The notes beneath the pieces were generated by a model. That model ran no database searches and was not told the origin of the DNA. It was given only the letters and a program-made list of their open reading frames with translations. A stretch of 64,000 bases of DNA from Cerrena zonata. Taxonomy: Eukaryota > Basidiomycota > Agaricomycetes > Polyporales > Cerrenaceae. This document shows, one piece after another, positions 57,326 to 64,000 of the stretch. Within the stretch, counting starts at the first letter, position 1, and each line of letters starts with the position of its first letter. Where the stretch lies: NCBI GenBank assembly GCA_038087015.1, contig JASBNA010000085.1, forward strand, positions 1 to 64,000. Reading direction: 5' to 3'. The position numbers and the translations under genes are program-made.

Positions 57326-58698
57326 ATGTCGGTTCCCAAACCGGAAGGTGATCAGGGTAAGCCCATGATTAGCTGCGTCAGTCTTAACCTACCGACATTT
57401 GGTTTACATAGCTACTATTTCAATCTCTTGGGCACAGAAGAACGAAAATCCGGGAACCTTTGACACCGCGATGACCAGAACCCTAGGTTATTTTCTGTGG
57501 CGATTGTTTTGGGACGTTTTACGTCTCTCATTCTCCATTCTGCGGTACCCACTAGCGTTACTCTGCGTGGTATGGATTTCTGGATGGGCCCTGTCAGCCT
57601 TCGCGACGTTGATGCTGGATAAGATCGTCAGACCAGTATGCGATGTCCCCGTCCTTTCCACTTTCTGTGGCGATCTTGCCGCCCATCGTTTCGACAGCCG
57701 TCAGACCGGCTCTGCTAGTACAGGCGTCGTTCCGAAGCCCGATTTTCCAGCTCTAGTCAGCTTGCAGAGCGTAAGCTTGAGCGAGCTGATGGCCGGTTCT
57801 GCAGATGGTTCACAACTCTCCCTGGACATCAAAATGGCGCAAATGGCTACCAGCGATCTCATTTCCCTAGTCAAAGTCAGCGATCTGACTACACGCGGCT
57901 CCATCGCGGATGCGCTAGAAGCATTTGTAGACGAAGCCAGGGCCACCGCGCGTGATCTCCAGAAACTCAATGCAAGAGTCAGTGGCGCGGTTGATCAGTG
58001 AGTTTGAATCAGATTCCGGAGACGACGACTGAGCGAATCATTATATATGTAGTATCCTTGCTGCGAACGAGTATGCCTTCCGCACCATCGAATTTGAGAC
58101 AGCCAAATCTACGAATGCGGGCCTCCTTCAAACAATATGGTCGTGGTCATGGCCTTTAACTGATGCCGAGTCTGGTGTTCAACGCGTCGTAGCTACCACT
58201 TTCCAGGATGTCATGAGTCTTTTTGCCACGCAAACGGGCCAAGTCGTGTTGCAATGCGAGTCTACGTTGACAAACTTGGATCGATTAGAGCAACGTCTTC
58301 ATGTTTTACACGATATCCTTTCTCGTGAGCGCTCATCTGTTACAGGTGAACAATCCCAGGTTTTGTCTGAACTCTGGACGATGCTTGGTGGGAATAGAAG
58401 ACGCCTATGGAATATCGACCAACGCCTGGACTTACTCCGGAATGTGGGCGAATACAGACTTCGAGCTCTAGCCCATGTCGGGAGAACCCTGCAACTCGTG
58501 CAGTCCATGGGCGAGGATATGGAAGAATTGAGGATTCGTGTGGCCACTCCCACTCTTGTCGAGGACCAGATCCCGATTGAAATTCAGCTTCGTGCCATCA
58601 GAGCAGCCGTGGACCGAATATCCGAGAGCAGGATGGTTGCAAGGGAGAGAACAGCGAAGGTGGCTGATGGACTCCCGTCAATAGATCATCGCATCTGA
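57326..58698 (+). CDS. N-terminally anchored coiled-coil membrane protein, unknown
   Basis: Three exons (57326-57356, 57412-57997, 58053-58698) splice to 420 residues with closing phases. A short polar N-terminus is followed at about residues 30-75 by two hydrophobic helices (LGYFLWRLFWDVLRLSFSIL and LALLCVVWISGWALSAFATL). Then come VRPVCDVPVLSTFCGDL and a long helical region: SLSELMAGSADGSQLSLDIK, SIADALEAFVDEARATARDL, TLTNLDRLEQRLHVLHDILS, RLWNIDQRLDLLRNVGEYRL and LRAIRAAVDRISESRMVARE. The layout resembles uncharacterised agaricomycete proteins with a membrane hairpin and a long coiled coil. Function unknown. The gene lies next to the right-hand RING copy, same direction, with about 180 bp between the stop and the duplicated block. 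Confidence 0.75.
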
Positions 58699-58878
58699 GT
58701 ACTAGTCATATTTTGTAATTTAGCATCCATTCGATACAGACTTGTGACATAAGCAAGTACCTGACCAGAGAAAGACACACTGTCACTAAGCGACTCGAGA
58801 CCCCAGCCTGAGTGGGTTGTCGACGTACCTCACCCTATTTTGAAACTTTCGGACATACTAAGTTTATGTTTGTCGGAC

Positions 58879-60854
58879 GGTGTTCTTTCCGGCCGGATCC
58901 GGTCTCATGTACTTAATAGGCGCCGTCGTCTCGTATTAATCATGACGTCAGATCAAGGAAGTAATGGGCGAAGCAGACTCGGTGGAGGACACTCCCAACT
59001 CGGACTGCGGAGTACTAGTACTGACAGGTACTGACACACTTGTCCCGCCAACGTCAATGAATGTTTGGGAGTATTTTCTGGTTGTCAATAGTGCACAACA
59101 GTCGTCTGCCTACTGTACTGTTCGAATGCTCAGCGCTCAGACTTGATACTACTCGATAATTAGGGTGGAAAGGGTTGACTCACTTCTGGTATGCCCCTTG
59201 ATCCTACTCACTATACTCGCCCGATCCTTCAAAATGAATTCCGCTACTTTGCTCAACTAGATTTGTATGTATTCAGGATGTCTGACGAAATGGATATCTA
59301 TGATCACCAGTAACAGTTAACGTTCGTATTACGATGTGATCTGCGGACGTCGAATTAGGATATTCTCAGGTAGGAACATTATGTGTATTGCAAACGACAT
59401 CATGATCTGAGTCAAGACTACGGAGGCCGACTTGTCTAGCCCAAACTCGCAACTTCGGGACATTTTCTTTCAAGCTCGGCCATGTGCGAATCGTGTGGCG
59501 AAAACTTGACTTAGTATCGGAGCCACTACCGTCTTTCATCTTACTCCTCCAAGATCCCTCGATCTCATCTGCTCATACATTCTAGCTAAGCTCTCCGGTG
59601 ATGGTCGTGTCTACTAGATCTAGGTCCGGAGGCGACGGGAAAACAAAGGTCCCGTCATCTCATATAGACAGACCAACTCACCGTCAATTCCATCCAGGTA
59701 GTCCACAAGCAATCAACCGGTCTACTGGTACTAGGCTCGCAATTGGTAAGCTTTCTCATATTCCCCCTGACTCGATTGCTGATAGCTTCACCGGCCCCAG
59801 CAGCTTCACACAAAAACGGTACCACCGTCGGGATTAGGGCTAGGATGAAAGCCAGAGCGGGGAAGAAACAGGCTTCAGGCTCTAATGTCCATATTGAGGA
59901 TGAACTCCACGGCGAGGCTCCTTCTGGGGCGCAGCGACTAGGGTATGAAAGACAACGTCCACATATCTTCATTCATGTTTGCTGATTATTTCAAAGTGAC
60001 AGAGAACAGAATCAGGATCCACCAGCCAATATCGCAGCTCCACCCGAAGACTCCGTGATCCCAGCTCAATTGGCTGAATTAGAGTACAAACATCCCCGGT
60101 ATTCGCCGTTTGCAGCCCTTCCGGATTCCGTCCGTTTGCGATTGGAGCTGTCTTTGGAGAAAAAGAAACGCATCATCAGCCTGCAGGGTCAGATTGAAAG
60201 CTACCTTTGCTGTTCCATGTGAGCTATTTATTTCACCACACTATCTCTTTCAGCTACTCATGTAGTCAAATATTACATCTTCATTAGTTGCTTCGAAATC
60301 TTGTACGTGAAATATGATTTTCTTTATTCCACTGTATTTCTAAATAGTAGTCGATAGTATCCATCCTCAGACCATCAGCTGTGGGCACACTTTTTGTGCT
60401 AAATGCATTGTGTCTTGGTACTTCACAAAGATGGATTGCGCTACAAGCTCATGGCCCAGTGGTGTCGAATGTCCCGAATGCTGCCAATCGATGACAGCGC
60501 TGGGGGTCGAACAAACTCCAGAGAAGCTTCCTTTTCCGTTCATATCAAACCAGATTGTTGAGATGTTCTTATACGACGCTGTAAAAACGGTGTACGAATT
60601 GATGGTCGATATGTCGATCGATGATACATTGGAGAATATACCCGAGGGCTTCCTTCGCAGAGCTTTGAAATGGGGGAAGGGCGGTAAAGGACAGGAGGAA
60701 TGGTTGAATAATACACGGTATGTTGAGAGTTTGGATGCTCATGCGTTTTCCATCTCATCTATCCTCTCAGATATTGGAAAGGAGAGATCAGCCACATTGT
60801 CGACAATTGGGAGACCTTCACCAGCGATGAGCTGAAGGATTTGAAGCGGAGGTA
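58879..60854. repeat. Right arm of 1,976 bp near-identical inverted duplication
   Basis: Reverse complement of 38079-40054, same length, two single-base differences seen near 60364-60383 (CCATCCTCAG for CCGTCCTCAG and CTGTGG for CTGCGG). It covers the whole RING gene except its last codons, plus about 720 bp of upstream DNA. Confidence 0.93.
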
Positions 60855-60894
60855 TTGCCAGTCGGGGAGAGATGGTCAGGTTAACGAACATTAA
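59601..60894 (+). CDS. RING-finger protein, right copy
   Basis: Multi-exon gene, ATG at 59601 and TAA at 60892-60894; an intron (GTATGTTGAG..CTCAG) separates LNNTR from YWKGEISHI. The protein is the same as the left copy apart from the C-terminus: after KRRY it reads CQSGRDGQVNEH instead of SGSDN. A substitution just before the RING histidine region changes CGH codon usage only (TGC/TGT). Predicted RING-type E3 ubiquitin ligase; the motif ISCGHTFCAKCIVSWYF with ECPECCQSM supplies the metal ligands. It follows the N-terminally anchored coiled-coil gene in tandem. Because both promoters lie in the duplicated block, both copies should be expressed similarly unless flanking chromatin differs. Confidence 0.75.
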
Positions 60895-60929
60895 ATATGG
60901 TCGGTTTCAAGAACGGCAAGATATGTAAC

Positions 60930-61180
60930 CTTCCTATGTATAGCGTAGTGTGGTCAAGGTTGCAATGTAATTGTTTCTTATAATAGTATAGGACGATAGC
61001 CAGGTATAGTGTTGAGTGAGTCAAATATTAACATCGAGATTCCAGGAAGAGTGGAAGTCGGATGGACTCCGACATTAATGTACGAGATAACCCGACCGCT
61101 GCGGCATCGTTATCGTTATCTAAACTAAGGGAAAAAAGAATATAAGTATGCTACTCTTATATTTGTGTACGCGTATGTTG
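60930..61180 (+). repeat. Diverged downstream segment of right RING copy
   Basis: Contains TATAGCGTAGTGTGGTCAAG, AATAGTATAGGACGATAGCC, ATAACCCGACCGCTGCG and TTTGTGTACGCGTATG. These align in order with 38050-37800 on the minus strand and partly with 47085-47240. Unlike the left copy it is not followed by the dispersed repeat core. Confidence 0.65.
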
Positions 61181-61513
61181 GTAATTATTACACACGGGTG
61201 GAGCTGCACAAATAATAGGTACCTTATGCTACACGCAGAGTCGTTTCGTACAATTCAAACGCAACTCGCTGGCCTAGAGCAGGTTGAAGGACTATATTGA
61301 GTTGTGGCCCCATATTTCTATGCATAGTTAATTGCAAGGAGTCTGAGCAAACCACATGCATATTCTAAACCATTCGTTTATGATTGGTTGTCCATTCACT
61401 ACGCTCAAAATGGCGGTGGTATTCATTCATGCATTACATAGGTGACCTACAGGCACGGGGAAAGTTTCCATATGGCACATAGGAGACGGGAGCTCGCAAA
61501 AGGATGAATCTGG
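61181..61513. other. Intergenic
   Basis: No gene recognised between the diverged repeat segment and the FKBP gene. Confidence 0.3.
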
Positions 61514-62927
61514 TTAGTCGGTGCTCTTGGAATTAGCTCGACTCGGATTCAAGCGTAACAATTTGACCTCTACAAGACATGAATATGAGCCTTCAGTAGC
61601 AACCATTTATAGATGACTTACGATAACACAAAGTTGCATCTGGAGGGATATTGCCGTTTCCTTCCTTACCGTAGCCGAGTTCGGGAGGTATAGTGATTTG
61701 ACGTTCTCCGTCGAGCTTGAGGCCAACGAGGCTAGACTCGAATGCTATCACAAATATTATTACTACATGGCTGCCTATGGCAGGCTCAGCACGGGTAGCA
61801 CTCACCTTTCAACATGCTTCCCTGACCTAGACAGAGGCGAAAAGCTGGCTCCTGCTTACGTGAATCGATTTCAAGATTACCAACGAGCAAGCGATAGAAT
61901 ATCTCCAACACGTCGCCTTGAGCAGCGCCATCTCCCTCACCTGGGCTGTGGTCCACGATTATAACCTGGGGTGCGGGAATTGGTGCTCCAGCATCTGAAG
62001 TAGCGACAGGTTTAGAAGTCCGATCCCCATCTTTGTTCAGAATTGGAACTGGTAAAGTCTGCTGTGCGTTAGACGGTGTGACCATTCTTGAGCTCGAGAT
62101 ATGCAATGGATCTGCAAACTTCTTCACGCGTGTTGGCATTTGTTGTGGTTTTATATGCAACTGAGTAGAGTCAACCTGATCAAGATGGCGAGAGTTCTCT
62201 GAATCTTCAGTGCGAGGACGTTTGCGAGGAGCTTCAGTGGGGTCAACCGCGTTCGAGTTCTCGCTTTCAGCCCAAGATATATTTGTTCAAAGGTGAGTCG
62301 CATTATAACAGCGAAGGATCGCTATCTCAAAGAAAGGTAGACCTACTTAGGCTTAGTTTGGACAAGCGACACTTCTGTTGAACAGTCAGTACGATAGATA
62401 CAAAATGACAATCGAAGCGTATACGTACCTGACTTGAACCCTATAAGTGATATCGGGCTAAATATGTGTGGTGATAAGTGATCAGTGTCCCAATGAAAAG
62501 ACCGTACATACTTCACACCATGTAGAGTTATGATGTATTCTCCTTGCGCAGGAAGGAGTATTTGAGTTGAATACTGCTCTTGCTATAAACACCTAATCAG
62601 AATCATATCGCTCTCTGTTCCAGTAAATGATACGTACCTGTCCTGGAGTCAAAGAGCAGATAGTGACTTCGAGGCCACTGGCCGACATTGCTTCCGGAGA
62701 TGTTATGAAGGTTAGAGTAACACTGGAACACTCATGTACCATCCTTCGCGGTATTACTGCAAGCGACACATTTGTGATCGTTAAATCAGAGTCTCTCGTT
62801 GAGATAGGCAAGCTGTGTCCGGGATGAAGGTTTGTAGCCCTAAGATTGGACTTGTAAGCGACCGTGTATAACGAAGCTTGACTGAGCCCAGACCCAAAGA
62901 ATCTCACCAAAACGACCTGTCGGGCAT
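61514..62927 (-). CDS. Nucleoplasmin-like FKBP-type peptidyl-prolyl isomerase
   Basis: A multi-exon gene. The N-terminal domain is nucleoplasmin-like (HPGHSLPISTRDSDLTITNV, then SSVTLTFITSP, EVTICSLTPGQ and, in the next exon, EYIITLHGVKYPISLIG). A basic, Ser/Pro-rich linker (RKRPRTEDSENSR) is probably a nuclear-localisation signal. The C-terminal FKBP domain reads GDVLEIFYRLLVG, FRLCLGQGSMLKG, IAFESSLVGLKLDGERQITI, PPELGYGKEGNGNIPPDATL, then CYQVKLL after the last intron. The order resembles yeast Fpr3/Fpr4 and insect FKBP39, nuclear histone chaperone-isomerases. The usual long acidic tracts after the nucleoplasmin-like domain are short here, and the FKBP drug-pocket residues are only partly conserved. 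The start (ATG 62927, splicing to RATNLHPGH) is tentative because the donor is GTCGTT. Confidence 0.8.
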
Positions 62928-63387
62928 CTGAGGTAGATTGAAGACGTCTAGAAAAGGTATGAATGTGCGTAGTATTTGGAGAAGTGATAGGAAAAGACGA
63001 TCGGGTACGATGAAGTCTAGTTCGCCCAATTATATCCAAGGGGAACAAAGAGAATCAGTGGCACTCAGTGGCACTCAGCGGTGGTGGTAATGGGTTAGAC
63101 ACATAATCCATAGTGCGCCGAAATGAATGCAGATACATCAACCATCATACGAGGACATGAGGGGAAAGTGAGGCTGCACAAAGAAGAAGAACAAAGAATT
63201 GAAACCAGCGACTCCTGTGATGTATAGTGAACGTTAAGGCCCAATCTCTTTGTGCCAAAGCTGAAACATTCAACATTTGACTCGACATGACGTCGGTCAT
63301 GTTATCAAATAAATCTAACTGCTGCTCCTAAGCTCAGACGAACTTCCACTGGTTTGGTCATTGACCCATCCCCCCCTCCCATTTGGT

Positions 63388-63434
<47 letters not shown>

Positions 63435-63928
63435 GTCTTTCAGTCGACACGAGGGTTGCAAGCTAATGTATAAAGGTCGCAGAAGATAATTTAAATGAAC
63501 ATACTTTTGTGCATGTGCTTCAAATTTGCATGATGGAGCATGATTTGTTTTGACGGAATACAGTCGGCGATGTTTACATCCCTCTAGGAGCTACACAAAG
63601 AAGTCAGATCGGTCACGGGCATATTGTTGGTTTGAACACCCACATCTCTACGATTTTCAAGTTCGACAGGGTATAGTAACCTTGATAACATAATTGAATA
63701 GTGGCTAGTGAAGCTTAAGACTCGGCAGGAACAACACCAGTTGTACACTACGCAACCAGAATCATAATACATTACGTAATCATAACAAAATCGACGTACA
63801 CATAGACCGTCCCTTGCCGAGGAGATTAAATAATGTCGTACTGAATCGTATGTAGTCCGACACAGATTGACACAGTTGAGAACAGTTTTCCAACATGCCT
63901 TCCTCTCGTTCCACCCTCCCAGTTTAGT
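62928..63928. other. Intergenic with microsatellite
   Basis: Upstream of the FKBP gene and downstream of the gene at the right edge. Apart from the TTTC-type repeat, nothing recognised. Confidence 0.35.
63390..63434. repeat. (TTTC)n microsatellite
   Basis: About eleven tandem copies of the tetramer on the plus strand, ending in CTGTCTTTCAG. Confidence 0.95.
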
Positions 63929-64000
63929 TCAAAAGTCCTCATCAACATAGATATAGTCCATCATGATCTCGTTGTCCTCCACCAATCCACTCGTTGTACT
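63929..64000 (-). CDS. C-terminal codons of a gene entering from the right edge
   Basis: The minus strand reads open from the window edge for 23 codons to TGA at 63931-63929: TTSGLVEDNEIMMDYIYVDE, then DF. The acidic end looks coding, but too little is present for a family assignment. Confidence 0.5.
   Translation of the reverse strand, partial: STTSGLVEDNEIMMDYIYVDEDF

Noticed and set aside
38060..60894. Treating the two RING loci as one gene duplicated by assembly error
   Set aside because: The flanks differ, two base differences lie inside the arms, and the downstream homology is clearly diverged, all of which favour two real loci. Long reads are still needed for proof.

Overview
The window is fungal nuclear DNA, almost certainly from an agaricomycete (mushroom-forming basidiomycete). 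Nearly every recognisable gene is split by introns of about 50-70 bp with GT..AG borders, intergenic distances are short, and the gene set is eukaryotic housekeeping plus families expanded in Agaricomycetes (F-box/leucine-rich proteins, MCT-type MFS carriers, lineage-specific coiled-coil proteins). I saw no rRNA, tRNA or CRISPR array.

1-28.5 kb is mostly ordinary and gene-dense. In order: a small secreted peptide gene (-), RNase P/MRP subunit RPP40 (-), ESCRT-II subunit VPS25 (+), an MFS carrier (-), an F-box protein (+), the Rab5 exchange factor VPS9 (-), pantothenate synthetase (-), a stretch of miniature transposon-like DNA (13.85-14.84 kb), a small Cys-rich protein (+), the NAD(P)H-hydrate dehydratase (+), a second F-box protein (-), a 3 kb stretch without a convincing gene, HMG-CoA synthase (+), a decayed relative of the first F-box gene (-), a SnoaL-like protein (+) and a disordered Ser/Thr/Pro-rich protein (-).

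28.5-36.5 kb is degraded. An AT-rich island is followed by a broken fragment of a SEC7 ARF exchange factor with five in-frame stops. That fragment runs directly into a broken F-box/LRR-like fragment. Then come the C-terminal part of a pentatricopeptide (PPR) protein (-), a small four-exon gene of unknown function (+) and uncertain coding fragments.

36.5-61.2 kb is the unusual part. Two copies of a RING-finger gene lie in opposite orientation, each inside a 1,976 bp block of near identity (38079-40054 and 58879-60854). They bracket about 19 kb. Inside are four copies of a dispersed repeat (two in each orientation) and a set of unrecognised genes encoding coiled-coil and membrane-anchored proteins. 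Two of these (40612-41851 and 49618-51810) share an N-terminal domain; another (57326-58698) has N-terminal membrane segments plus coiled coil. Homology outside the near-identical block is clearly more diverged, which points to gene conversion between inverted paralogues. The function of this block is unknown.

61.5-64 kb holds a nucleoplasmin-like FKBP prolyl isomerase (-), a (TTTC)n microsatellite and the last codons of a gene that enters from the right edge (-).

Exon boundaries were worked out by eye from splice sites, reading frame and family conservation. Where I give a spliced length, the phases close; elsewhere only the span is reliable.
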